From Hymenobacter busanensis (lineage in GTDB: Bacteria > Bacteroidota > Bacteroidia > Cytophagales > Hymenobacteraceae): a stretch of DNA of 64,000 nucleotides. The stretch covers positions 248,001-312,000 of the forward strand of contig NZ_VTWU01000002.1 in NCBI RefSeq assembly GCF_008727865.1, in the 5' to 3' direction. Positions within the stretch are counted from its first letter, which is position 1, and the number at the start of each line of letters is the position of its first letter. This document shows positions 9,579-18,962 of this stretch, piece by piece. The notes beneath the pieces were generated by a model. It was not told the origin of the DNA and did not search any database. It was given only the letters and a program-made list of their open reading frames with translations. A program made the position numbers and the translations under genes.

Positions 9579-10934
9579 ATGAGTAACTTTATCAACGGAA
9601 CCGTTTCCCATTACTTCCCGGCTCCTACTTCTGTCTTGAGCGTACTCACTCGGCTGCTTTTCCTGGCTGCAATTATGGCGTGGCCTCTGGCCGGCTTTTC
9701 GCAAGGCCAGGCCATAACCTACACCCAACATATAGCCCCCATTCTGCAGGCCAACTGCGTGCCCTGCCACAAGCCAAGCGGCGCAGCTCCTTTCTCGCTG
9801 CTGACCTACAGGGATGCCGCTCGGAGGGCCAAGACCATTCAGGTGGTTACGCAAGCGCGCTATATGCCGCCGTGGAAGGCGGACAGTCATTACCGATCCT
9901 TCGCCAATGAGCGCCGCTTAACAGATGGCCAGATTGAGTTGATAAAGAAGTGGGCCGCTAATGGTGCCCCACAGGGCGCCGTGGCGAAAACTACCGCATT
10001 GGCCCACGCCGAAACCAAAGCCCCGAAGCCCGATTTGGTCTTACGCCCCAAGGAGGCGTACCGTATTCGGGGAAACAACACAGAGAATTTTGTGATGTTC
10101 AAGATTCCCGTGGACCTGCCCGCCGATCAGCCTGTTCGTGCCATTGAGTTCGTTCCGGGCAATCGGCGGCTGTTGCACCACGCCAATTACGCTATCCAAG
10201 CCGTAGATGCCAACACCGACATTTACCGGGGAAGCGACTACGTGCTGTCTGATCAGTTTCTGACCAATCTGGGCGAGTTTCAGCCGCTGATGGCGGACTT
10301 GGTGTACTACGGCGGCTGGATTCCGGGCTCGTCTATGCAAGAGTTTCCGAGCGGAGTGGGCTTTGCCCTGCCGCGTCGAGGAGTCATTTTGCTGACGGTG
10401 CATTACGGCGGTTCCGCCGTCGACACCTCCGACTGGTCGGCCATCAACGTGTACTTTGCCGCTCAGCCCGTAAAACGGGTGGTGCAAGCCGTCAGCATTG
10501 GGTCGGGAGGCATCGGTGAAATCACACCTCCGCTCATCATTCCCGCCGACAGCGTCAAGCGGTTTGAAGTAAAGCTGCGTACCAGCACCGATCTATCCTT
10601 GCTTTATGCCTGGCCGCACATGCACCTGCTGGGCAAATCCTACAAAGCGTGGGCCACCCTGCCGTCGGGCGAGGATGTGCCGCTGGTGCGAATACCGGCT
10701 TGGGATTTCCGTTGGCAGGAGTCGTACAGGTTCAAACAAATGCTTTACCTGCCTAAAGGCTCTGTTATAACGGTCCAAGGGGTTTACGACAACACCCGCA
10801 AAAACCCCAATAACCCGTTCAATCCGCCTCAGATGATTATTTCAGGTGGATTGATGGAATCCCGCAGTGAAATGCTGAACTTAATATTGCTATTCCTCCC
10901 CTACCAGCAGGGCGACGAACGAGTTACATTGTAA
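9579..10934 (+). CDS. Secreted cytochrome c / PHM-like copper monooxygenase fusion
   Basis: A 451-residue exported redox protein. Residues ~21-42 form a signal peptide (LTRLLFLAAIMAWPLAGFSQ). A small cytochrome c domain follows with the heme motif CVPCH (Cys60, Cys63, His64) and a candidate axial Met in RYMPPW (Met96). The rest resembles the two-domain copper type II ascorbate-dependent monooxygenases (PHM/DBH): paired His in LLHHANY (200-201), His275 in TVHYGG, His347 and His349 in WPHMHLLGK, and Met432 in SEMLNL, matching in order all six copper ligands of PHM. In eukaryotic PHM ascorbate supplies the electrons; here the heme domain may do so, which is inference. A terminator lies just upstream, leaving little room for a promoter, so expression may depend on read-through or a later start. 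Substrate unknown. Confidence 0.82.
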   Translation: MSNFINGTVSHYFPAPTSVLSVLTRLLFLAAIMAWPLAGFSQGQAITYTQHIAPILQANCVPCHKPSGAAPFSLLTYRDAARRAKTIQVVTQARYMPPWKADSHYRSFANERRLTDGQIELIKKWAANGAPQGAVAKTTALAHAETKAPKPDLVLRPKEAYRIRGNNTENFVMFKIPVDLPADQPVRAIEFVPGNRRLLHHANYAIQAVDANTDIYRGSDYVLSDQFLTNLGEFQPLMADLVYYGGWIPGSSMQEFPSGVGFALPRRGVILLTVHYGGSAVDTSDWSAINVYFAAQPVKRVVQAVSIGSGGIGEITPPLIIPADSVKRFEVKLRTSTDLSLLYAWPHMHLLGKSYKAWATLPSGEDVPLVRIPAWDFRWQESYRFKQMLYLPKGSVITVQGVYDNTRKNPNNPFNPPQMIISGGLMESRSEMLNLILLFLPYQQGDERVTL

Positions 10935-11015
10935 GGCGCAGTAAGGTTTTACATACAAGTCATTTACAGCTAATTACTCAAACAGCCACTTACAGCTCAC
11001 GGCAATCGGACTTCG

Positions 11016-11046
11016 TTGGTGAAGCCGGTAAATTGCCGTATACTTG
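11016..11046 (+). promoter_or_regulatory. Candidate promoter of SusC/SusD pair 2
   Basis: TTG (11016-11018), 20-nt spacer, TATACTTG (11039-11046): one mismatch from TAnnTTTG at a good spacing, about 65 nt before the ATG at 11112. Confidence 0.4.
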
Positions 11047-11111
11047 CTATTGGGAACGTGCCTTTTAGCACGGAATGCCCTCGCCCACCTCACCCAACAA
11101 CCTTTTTTCAC

Positions 11112-14100
11112 ATGAAGAAAACTTTACTCATGAGCAGTGGGCTCATGATTTCTCTGCTGCAGCCCGCAGCGGCTCAGGTGCGGAGTATATCTGGCCGGGT
11201 TTTCGACCGAACCAACGGTGAGGCCCTACCGGGCGCCACGGTTCTGGTTAAGGGAACCTCTGCTGGTGTATCGACCAATTCCGATGGCACCTTTGCCCTG
11301 GATGTACCAGCGGGTGGCACTACTCTGGTTATTACGTCGGTGGGCTATCTGCCTATCGAACAAGCACTGGGCAAGCAACAGCGCTTGGATATTGGCTTGG
11401 CTCCTGATACCAAGACCCTTAATGAAGTAGTGGTAGTGGGCTACGGTGAGCAGTCCAAAACGCTCATCACCACTGCCGTGTCGACCATCGACAACAAGCA
11501 GTTCCAAGGCCAGCCCGCTACGGGCGTCGACCAGATTCTGCAGGGTCGGGCATCGGGCGTACAGGTAACCTCCAGCTCGGGTACGCCGGGCGGTGGGGTT
11601 TCGGTGCGTATCCGCGGCAACAACTCCATTACGGCCGGTAGCCAGCCGCTGTACGTAGTCGACGGCACGCCCGTGCTGAGTGGCAGCTACTCGGATATCG
11701 GAGTGGGTGGCCAGGGCCTGAACGCCCTGTCGGACATCAACCCCAACGACATTGCTTCCATCGAAATTCTGAAGGACGCTTCGGCCGCGGCTATCTACGG
11801 TTCGCGCGGCTCCAACGGGGTCGTGCTTATCACCACCAAGCGTGGCCAAGCCGGCCGTACGAAGCTCAACTTCGACATGTACGTTGGCACGCAGGAGGTT
11901 ATCAAGAAGCGTGAGGCCCTACCGGGTCCCGAGCTGGTAGCCCTGATTGGTGAAGCCTACAACAACACCGGCCAGGCGCCTCCCGCGGGTTTGCCCACCG
12001 ATGTTAACACCAACTGGCAAGACGAAATCTTCCGCAAAGCCCCTATTTCCAACTATACCCTGACCATGTCGGGTGGCGACGCCAAAACCAAAATCTTGGC
12101 CACGGCTTCCTACTTCGACCAGAAGGGTATCGTTATCGGTTCGGGTTACAAGCGGGGCAGCGGCCGTCTGAACATCGACTACAACGTGTCGGATAAAGTA
12201 AAAACCGGTTTCAACGTGGGCCTTAGCCGTTCGTTGAGCAACCGTATTTACAACGACAACAACATCTACGGTGTAGTATCGGGCTCGGTACTGCTGGGTT
12301 CTTACGTACCGGTGCGCAATGCCGACGGCACGTGGGGCAAGGATGAAACGGGCCTGACTCCGGTAGCCAACCCGGTACAGCAAGCCACCGAGGCCATCTT
12401 CGATTCGCGTTCGACGCGTTTGGTTGGCAACGCCTTCGTGGAGTACGAGCCCATCCGGGACCTGCTCATCCGCAGCAACTTTGGCACCGACTACATCAAC
12501 CTGAAGGAAGACCAGTTCGAGCCGAGCACCCTGCCGCAAGCGTCGGCTTCGCGCGGTGCCGGTACGTCTAACAGCCGTTCGGAAGTGCTGTGGCTCAACG
12601 AAACCACCGCCCGCTACAACCGCACGTTTGCCAACGACCACAACCTGAGCCTGCTGCTGGGTGCCGGTGTACAAAGCAACTACCAAGAAGGTCAGCAAAC
12701 CAGCACGACCAACTTCCCCGGCAACGACATTCGTACGGTGGGTGCTGGTGCTGTGAACGTAGGTGCCGCCTCTGATATTACGGAGTGGGCCTTGGTATCG
12801 GGCTTTGCGCGCTTCAACTACGACTACAAAGGCAAGTACATTTTCCAAGCTTCTACGCGCCGCGACGGTTCTTCCCGCTTTGGCCGCAACCAGCAGTACG
12901 GCTGGTTCCCGGCTGCTTCGGTAGCTTGGCGTGTAGGTCAGGAAAACTTCCTGAGTGGCTTTACAGCCCTGAGCGAGTTGAAACTGCGTGCTGGCTACGG
13001 CCGCACCGGCAACCTCAACATCGGCAACTTCGCCTCGCGTGGTCTTTGGTCGCCTAGCTACTACGGCAACTACGCAGGTCTGGCTCCTTCGCAGTTCGGC
13101 AACGACGACCTGACGTGGGAGAAAAGCGGCGAGTACAACGTAGGCGTAGACTACGGCTTCTTCGACAACCGCATTATCGGTTCGGTGAACGGCTTCTCGC
13201 GCAAATCGATTGATTTGTTGCTCAACCGCCAAGTACCGTCTTCTTCTGGCTACTCTACACGCGCCGAAAACTCGGGCGAAGTGACCAGCAAGGGCTTGGA
13301 ATTTGACCTGACGACCGAAAACTTCCGTGGCTCCAACGGCGCTTTCAGCTGGACGACGAACCTGAACCTCTCGTTCATTCGCAACGAGATTACGCAGCTC
13401 GCCACCAACAACCAATTGCAAGGTTTCGGCAGCATTCTGAAAGTAGGCCAGCCGCTGGGTGCCTTCTACGGTTACCGTGTCGACCGTATTTACCAGAACG
13501 TTGAGGAAATCAAAGCCGACGACCAAGCCGCCCGCGACAAAGCTGGCAAACCGAACGACGGCTCTATTTTCTATCAGCTGAGCTCGGCTATTCCCGGCAA
13601 GGGAACCTCGCCCGGAGACATCCGCTTCAAGGATTTGAACGGCGACGGCCGCATCACCTCGGCTGACCAAGAGGTAATCGGTTCGGCTCAGCCGAAGTTC
13701 TTCGGCGGCATGACCAACACGCTCAGCTGGAAAGGCATTGACCTGAGCTTCTTCTTGCAGTTTACCTACGGCAACGATATGTACAACAGTACCAAGGACT
13801 TCGGCGAAAGCATGTCGACGGTTTACGGCCAGTTTGCTACCGTACGCGACCGTTGGAAATCAGAAGCCCAGCCCGGCAACGGCAAAATTCCGCGTGCTGC
13901 TGCTGGCGACCCCAACAGCAACCGTCGCGACTCGGACCGCTACCTGGAAGATGGCTCTTACGCTCGCCTGAAAACGGCTACGCTGGGCTACAATCTGCCT
14001 TCCCAATTGGTTAACAAAGCCCATTTGCAGTCTGCTCGCATTTACGTAGCCGGCCAAAACCTGCTCACGTTCACCAACTACTCAGGTCTTGACCCGGAAG

Positions 14101-14198
14101 TAAGCACCTTCAACACCACGAACACGGCGTTGGGTACCGACTTCCTCACCTTCCCGCAAGCCCGCACTTACCAACTGGGCGTGAACCTGGGCTTTTAA
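11112..14198 (+). CDS. SusC/RagA-type TonB-dependent outer-membrane transporter, pair 2
   Basis: A 1028-residue transporter. Signal peptide MKKTLLMSSGLMISLLQPAAA, carboxypeptidase-D-like domain (SISGRVFDRTNGEALPGATV), TonB-box-like LNEVVVVGYG, plug with VSVRIRGNNSITAGSQPLYV and AIYGSRGSNGVVLITTKRG, then the 22-strand barrel ending in YQLGVNLGF. The start at 11112 is set by the signal peptide; an in-frame GTG further upstream would add 32 residues of no consequence. The SusD partner begins 21 nt later. It differs clearly from pairs 1 and 3 in the barrel, so this is not a recent duplication. Ligand unknown; the neighbouring genes offer no catabolic hint apart from the copper/heme protein just upstream. 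Confidence 0.93.
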   Translation: MKKTLLMSSGLMISLLQPAAAQVRSISGRVFDRTNGEALPGATVLVKGTSAGVSTNSDGTFALDVPAGGTTLVITSVGYLPIEQALGKQQRLDIGLAPDTKTLNEVVVVGYGEQSKTLITTAVSTIDNKQFQGQPATGVDQILQGRASGVQVTSSSGTPGGGVSVRIRGNNSITAGSQPLYVVDGTPVLSGSYSDIGVGGQGLNALSDINPNDIASIEILKDASAAAIYGSRGSNGVVLITTKRGQAGRTKLNFDMYVGTQEVIKKREALPGPELVALIGEAYNNTGQAPPAGLPTDVNTNWQDEIFRKAPISNYTLTMSGGDAKTKILATASYFDQKGIVIGSGYKRGSGRLNIDYNVSDKVKTGFNVGLSRSLSNRIYNDNNIYGVVSGSVLLGSYVPVRNADGTWGKDETGLTPVANPVQQATEAIFDSRSTRLVGNAFVEYEPIRDLLIRSNFGTDYINLKEDQFEPSTLPQASASRGAGTSNSRSEVLWLNETTARYNRTFANDHNLSLLLGAGVQSNYQEGQQTSTTNFPGNDIRTVGAGAVNVGAASDITEWALVSGFARFNYDYKGKYIFQASTRRDGSSRFGRNQQYGWFPAASVAWRVGQENFLSGFTALSELKLRAGYGRTGNLNIGNFASRGLWSPSYYGNYAGLAPSQFGNDDLTWEKSGEYNVGVDYGFFDNRIIGSVNGFSRKSIDLLLNRQVPSSSGYSTRAENSGEVTSKGLEFDLTTENFRGSNGAFSWTTNLNLSFIRNEITQLATNNQLQGFGSILKVGQPLGAFYGYRVDRIYQNVEEIKADDQAARDKAGKPNDGSIFYQLSSAIPGKGTSPGDIRFKDLNGDGRITSADQEVIGSAQPKFFGGMTNTLSWKGIDLSFFLQFTYGNDMYNSTKDFGESMSTVYGQFATVRDRWKSEAQPGNGKIPRAAAGDPNSNRRDSDRYLEDGSYARLKTATLGYNLPSQLVNKAHLQSARIYVAGQNLLTFTNYSGLDPEVSTFNTTNTALGTDFLTFPQARTYQLGVNLGF

Positions 14199-14219
14199 CC
14201 AATTTTCGACTTTCACCGA

Positions 14220-15638
14220 ATGAATATTCGTCAGAAAGCCATCGGGCTGGCCCTTTTGGGCCTCCTCGTTGGTGGCACTTCCTGCAAAGATTTCCTCGAC
14301 GTTACGCCTGCCAACTCGGTAGAGGACCGTCGAATGTTTGGCAACCCCGAAAACGCAGAAGCTTCGGTATACGGTTGCTACGGCGCGCTGTCGTCGGCTA
14401 ACTACCTTGGGTTGCGCTACCCATTGTTTGCTGATTTAGCAGCTGATAACCTCACCCAGACCGGTACCTTCGCCTCCTTCAACGAAATTGACTTGGCAAG
14501 CATTCAGCCGAGCAATACGGAGACGACGGGCATGTGGGGCACCATTTATGCTGGTATCAACACGTGCAACAACGTGATTGAGCGCGTAGAAGCTACGCCG
14601 GGGTTGTCGGACGCGCTGAAGAAGCAATACGTAGCCGAGGCCAAGGCCCTGCGTGGTTTCCACTACTTCAACCTGGTACGTTACTGGGGTGGAGTTCCGT
14701 TGGTTCTTAAGTCAACGAAAGTTGATGAGCCAATTTCTTCGCTGAGCATCCCGCGGAGCACGGTCGAAGAAGTGTATAATCAAGTGCAAGCTGACTTTGA
14801 TGCAGCTGAACTTGATTTGCCCCTGACCTCCGACCCCAGCCGGCTCAACAAGTGGTCGGTACGCGGCCTGAAAGCTCGCTTGGCTTTGTACCGCAAACAA
14901 TGGGCTACCGCAGCAGACCTCTGCGACCAGATTCTGGCCAACCCGAGCTACGGCTTGGTGCCCAACTACCGCGACCTGTTTGAGGGTGGTTTCACCAAGG
15001 AAAGCCTCTGGGAAGTCGATTTCACCCAGACCAACTCCAGCCAATTCGCGTTCTTCATGTTCCCGTCGCCATTCGGGCGTGGTGAAGTAGCTGCCACGGG
15101 TGCCACAGCAAACCTGGCAACAGCCAGCACCAACGGTACTTCTTACGAGAACCGCACGACCGACAAGCGCTACGCCGCTACCCTTTCCGTTGGTTTCCAG
15201 CTGAACGGCACAACGGTAAAGGGCAACACGGTAGTGAAGTACGACGACCCCGGCAACGGCGACGACAATTACATTGTCATCCGTTTGGGCGAAATCATCC
15301 TGACGGCTGCCGAAGCCAAAGCTGAGCTGGGTGGAGCCCGTCTTAATGAAGCTCTTGCTCACATGAACGACATCCGGGTACGCGCCGGCTTGGCCCCTCG
15401 CACTTTGGCTACCACCAATGCTCAGGCAACGCTCTTGTCGCAGATCGAACGCGAACGTCGCTTGGAACTGGCCCTCGAAGGCCACCGGTGGTTCGACCTG
15501 AAGCGTCGCGACCGGGTACAAGCAGTACTGGGTACGTTGGTTCCCAATTTGGCTCAGAACCGCGACCGGGAGTTGTGGCCGATTCCAGCTCGTGAGCTAA
15601 CCAACAACTCCAAGCTCGTGCAGAACAACGGGTATTAA
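14220..15638 (+). CDS. SusD/RagB-family outer-membrane lipoprotein, pair 2
   Basis: Ligand-binding lid of the pair 2 transporter, 472 residues. Lipobox GTSC (Cys 22), then KDFLDVTPANSVED, typical of the start of mature SusD proteins; TPR-like helices around YVAEAKALRGFHYFNLVRYWGGVPLV and the C-terminal RagB signature in RRLELALEGHRWFDLKRRDR and LWPIPARELTNN. It ends with a N-N-G-Y tail, common in the family. Cotranscribed with the transporter (21-nt gap) and followed by a terminator. The length is on the short side for SusD but no piece appears missing. Confidence 0.93.
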   Translation: MNIRQKAIGLALLGLLVGGTSCKDFLDVTPANSVEDRRMFGNPENAEASVYGCYGALSSANYLGLRYPLFADLAADNLTQTGTFASFNEIDLASIQPSNTETTGMWGTIYAGINTCNNVIERVEATPGLSDALKKQYVAEAKALRGFHYFNLVRYWGGVPLVLKSTKVDEPISSLSIPRSTVEEVYNQVQADFDAAELDLPLTSDPSRLNKWSVRGLKARLALYRKQWATAADLCDQILANPSYGLVPNYRDLFEGGFTKESLWEVDFTQTNSSQFAFFMFPSPFGRGEVAATGATANLATASTNGTSYENRTTDKRYAATLSVGFQLNGTTVKGNTVVKYDDPGNGDDNYIVIRLGEIILTAAEAKAELGGARLNEALAHMNDIRVRAGLAPRTLATTNAQATLLSQIERERRLELALEGHRWFDLKRRDRVQAVLGTLVPNLAQNRDRELWPIPARELTNNSKLVQNNGY

Positions 15639-15658
15639 TCCAATATCCTATTTACATT

Positions 15659-15692
15659 AAAAGCCTCCATCGTCAGTGATGGGGGCTTTTTC
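15659..15692 (+). terminator. Rho-independent terminator after pair 2
   Basis: AGCCTCCATC and GATGGGGGCT form a 10-bp stem with one G-U pair, followed by TTTTTCT. Confidence 0.85.
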
Positions 15693-15719
15693 TATTTCTG
15701 CTGTTAAAATTCGAAGCAT

Positions 15720-15755
15720 TTTGTAATAAAAATATTAGCACGTGCCTTACATTTA
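15720..15755 (+). promoter_or_regulatory. Candidate promoter of SusC/SusD pair 3
   Basis: TTTG (15720-15723), 24 nt, TACATTTA (15748-15755), in an AT-rich stretch ~35 nt before the ATG. The spacing is slightly longer than usual for Bacteroidota promoters. Confidence 0.35.
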
Positions 15756-15790
15756 AGCAAAACTCTCACTTCATACTCACTCACTCTCGT

Positions 15791-18700
15791 ATGAATAAAC
15801 TTTTACTGGGTCTGATTCCCCTAATGAGCCTCGCTCATCTGGCGGAAGCCCAAAATCGTCAAGTCTCTGGCCGGGTAACTGACCGTACGACAGGCGAAGG
15901 CATACCGGGGGCTACGGTTCTCGTCAAAGGAACTACCAGCGGCGTTTCTACAAACTCCGATGGTACGTTCACGCTGGGTGTTCCCACCGGCGGAGGTACG
16001 CTGCAGATCAGCTCGGTGGGCTTCATCACCGTAGAAAGGCCCATTGGCGAAGAAAGCCAAATCACCATTGGGCTGGCAGCCGACAACAAGCAGTTGAGCG
16101 AAGTCGTTGTAACGGGCTATGGCACGCAGGAACGTCGCGACGTAACCGGCTCCATTGCATCCGTGCAAGGCGAAAGTATTTCGAACCTTCCCACGCCGAG
16201 CTTCGACCAGCAGCTGGCTGGCCGTGCCGCTGGTGTACAAGCCACCACGCCTTCGGGTCTGTTGGGCCAGGCACCGCGCATCCGTATTCGCGGCACCAAC
16301 TCCATTTCGTCGGGCGCCCAGCCCCTCGTGGTAGTTGATGGCGTTCCGGTGCTGACCGGTGACCAAAGCGGGGTAGTAGCCAGCAACGCGTTGGCCGACA
16401 TTAACCCGTCTGATATCGAGTCGTACGAGGTGTTGAAAGACGGTTCGGCAACGGCTATCTACGGTTCGCGGGGTGCCAACGGGGTTATCCTGATTACCAC
16501 CAAGCGTGGCCGTCTGGGCAAAGCTCAGATCAACTACGACAACTGGTTTGGCTGGGCCAAAACGGTGAAGCGCTACGACGTGCTGAACGCTGATCAATTC
16601 ATCGAAATCAGCAACGAAAAGCGCAAAAACAACAACCAGGCCGCCATTGCATTTCCTTTTGAAGTGAATGGCAGCAAGGTTAGCACCGATTGGCAGGACG
16701 AAATCTTCCGGACGGGCTTCCAGCAAAACCACGCCCTCACGATTAGCGGCGCAACAGACAAGACCAACTACTTCTTCTCTGCCGGCTACACCGACCAAAA
16801 TGCTGTGTTGATTGCCAACTCCATGAAGCGGGCGACTTTCCGCACCAAAGTGGAGCAGGAAGTAATCAAGTGGCTGCGCGTGGGGCTGAATGCTGGTTTG
16901 ACGCGCACCGAAACCAATGGCCTCAACACGAGCGTCAACGGCCTGTCGGGTAACGTTACCAGCGCACTGGCTCTGTTCCCCAACGTTCCGGCTCGCAATG
17001 CAGATGGCACACCTTACATCAGCACTACTAACCCGGCAGTAGTTGGCCAAGGCAATAACACCGTTTCGATTGCCTTCAACTACCCGAACATCATTTTCCC
17101 GCTGGAGAACAACATCTACCGCGGTACCAGCTACCGTGGGTTGGGAAATGTCTTCGCTGAAGTTGAACCGCTGAAAGACCTGCGGCTGCGCACCCAATAC
17201 GGTGTTGACCTGTTGCTCAACGACGACTTCCAGTTCAACGACCCGCGTCATGGCGACGGTCGGGGGCCCAACGGTATCGTGTTTCAACAGTTTGCGCCTA
17301 CTTTCCGCTGGAACTGGCAGAACACGATTTCTTACAACAAGACCCTAGCTGAAGCTCACAAAATCGGAGCAGTAGCCGGCCTTGAATACCAGCGCACTAA
17401 GTTCCAGTCGTACTTCTCGCAAGGCACTGGTTTGTCAGATATTGACTTTGGTGTTAACAACCTGGTTTCGGGCACTGTAGCCTCGCCCACGGTTGGCGGT
17501 GGCGTCAACGAAAACGGTTTTCAATCCTACTTTGGTCGCCTGAACTACTCGTTCAAGGACCGCTACCTGTTCAGCCTTACTGCCCGTTACGACGGTCTGT
17601 CGTCGCTGCCGGAAGACAACCGTTACGGCTTGTTCCCCGGAGCTTCGGTTGGCTGGCGCATCTCGGAAGAGCCGTTCTTTGAAGGCCTCGGGATAGAAGC
17701 CATTTCTGACTTTAAGGTGCGTGCCAGCTACGCTATCGTAGGCAACACGGATATTGGTCTTTTCCCCTACGCCGGCACTTTCGGCCCGGCTAAGTACGGT
17801 TCGCAAAATGGCATTGGCTTCAACCGCGATGGACAGTTCGGCAACCCGGACTTGAAATGGGAGACGTCGAAGAAAAAGGACATCGGCTTTGACTTTGGGC
17901 TACTGGACAACCGGATAACCTTTGGCGCCGATTACTACATCAACGACAACGACGACCAGATTCTGCGGGTGCCGATTCCGCTGTCGTTTGGTATTCCAGG
18001 CAACGGCTACAGCGCCAACATCGGTCGTCTGGAAAGCAAGGGGTTTGAATTCAATTTCAACTCCCAAAACATTCAGGGCGAAGATTTCACGTGGAATACC
18101 AACCTGAATTTCTCGACCAACAAGAGTGTCATCAAAGAACTCTACAACAACGAGGACATTCTGTTCACCTACACCATTAACCGAGTTGGCCAGCCGATTG
18201 GCTCTTTGTTCGGCTACGACTACCAAGGGGTGAATTCGGCTAACGGCTACCCGATCTACCGTCGTGGTGATGGAACGACCCTGATCCAGGCTAACGTGGA
18301 CAACAACACGTTCTACCCCTACGACCCGAACAACCCCGGCGCAACCCTGGGTCCGGCTACGGGTACTACTCCCGCAGGGCAAGTGGCCCGCACCACCGCC
18401 TTGGGAGCTACTGATAAAATCCTATTGGGCAACACGAACCCAACTTGGTTTGGCGGTGTAACCAACTCGTTTACGTTCAAAGGGTTTGACGCTTCGTTGT
18501 TCGTCCGCTTTGCCGGAGGAAACAAGATTTTCAACGAAACGGCTCGTCAGATGCTGCGGCAGGATTTCCTCAACAACAGCACCTTGATTCTGGACCGTTG
18601 GACGACGCCTGGGCAAAATGCCGATGTACCCAAGCTGCGCTACGGCAACACGGACTTCATCAACCGTTCTGGGGAGGCTCTTTCGCGCTTCGTTGAAAAA

Positions 18701-18940
18701 GGCGACTTCGTGCGCATCCAGAACATCACGCTCGGCTACACTTTGCCGAAGCAGGTTATTTCTGGCTTGAGCCGGGTACGCATCTACGGGCAAGTGAACA
18801 ACGCCTTCACATTCACCAAATACACCGGTGTAGACCCCGAGGTTAACTCGAACGGTGAAACAAACAGCCAGTTCGGCATTGACTACAACAGCAACCCGCA
18901 GCAACGCGTGTTCACGGCTGGCGTCAACGTCGGGTTCTAA
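15791..18940 (+). CDS. SusC/RagA-type TonB-dependent outer-membrane transporter, pair 3
   Basis: A 1049-residue transporter with a short signal peptide (MNKLLLGLIPLMSLAHLAEAQ), a carboxypeptidase-D-like domain (QVSGRVTDRTTGEGIPGATV), TonB-box-like LSEVVVTGYG, plug motifs RIRIRGTNSISSGAQPLVVV and AIYGSRGANGVILITTKRG, and a long barrel closing in VFTAGVNVGF. The regulatory domain and plug are strikingly like those of pair 2 (VLVKGT-SGVSTNSDGTF), while the barrels diverge, suggesting an old duplication or shared ancestry. The SusD gene starts 22 nt downstream. Ligand not predictable from context. Confidence 0.93.
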   Translation: MNKLLLGLIPLMSLAHLAEAQNRQVSGRVTDRTTGEGIPGATVLVKGTTSGVSTNSDGTFTLGVPTGGGTLQISSVGFITVERPIGEESQITIGLAADNKQLSEVVVTGYGTQERRDVTGSIASVQGESISNLPTPSFDQQLAGRAAGVQATTPSGLLGQAPRIRIRGTNSISSGAQPLVVVDGVPVLTGDQSGVVASNALADINPSDIESYEVLKDGSATAIYGSRGANGVILITTKRGRLGKAQINYDNWFGWAKTVKRYDVLNADQFIEISNEKRKNNNQAAIAFPFEVNGSKVSTDWQDEIFRTGFQQNHALTISGATDKTNYFFSAGYTDQNAVLIANSMKRATFRTKVEQEVIKWLRVGLNAGLTRTETNGLNTSVNGLSGNVTSALALFPNVPARNADGTPYISTTNPAVVGQGNNTVSIAFNYPNIIFPLENNIYRGTSYRGLGNVFAEVEPLKDLRLRTQYGVDLLLNDDFQFNDPRHGDGRGPNGIVFQQFAPTFRWNWQNTISYNKTLAEAHKIGAVAGLEYQRTKFQSYFSQGTGLSDIDFGVNNLVSGTVASPTVGGGVNENGFQSYFGRLNYSFKDRYLFSLTARYDGLSSLPEDNRYGLFPGASVGWRISEEPFFEGLGIEAISDFKVRASYAIVGNTDIGLFPYAGTFGPAKYGSQNGIGFNRDGQFGNPDLKWETSKKKDIGFDFGLLDNRITFGADYYINDNDDQILRVPIPLSFGIPGNGYSANIGRLESKGFEFNFNSQNIQGEDFTWNTNLNFSTNKSVIKELYNNEDILFTYTINRVGQPIGSLFGYDYQGVNSANGYPIYRRGDGTTLIQANVDNNTFYPYDPNNPGATLGPATGTTPAGQVARTTALGATDKILLGNTNPTWFGGVTNSFTFKGFDASLFVRFAGGNKIFNETARQMLRQDFLNNSTLILDRWTTPGQNADVPKLRYGNTDFINRSGEALSRFVEKGDFVRIQNITLGYTLPKQVISGLSRVRIYGQVNNAFTFTKYTGVDPEVNSNGETNSQFGIDYNSNPQQRVFTAGVNVGF

Positions 18941-18962
18941 CCACTTTTGCTGACTCTGCTTT

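Noticed and set aside
11919..13670. Long open frame antisense to SusC pair 2
   Set aside because: It mirrors the codon pattern of a complete SusC gene; Val/Arg-rich, no recognisable domain. Similar antisense frames lie over SusC pairs 1 and 3, lon, the PorE-like gene, mutB and hslU and were rejected for the same reason.
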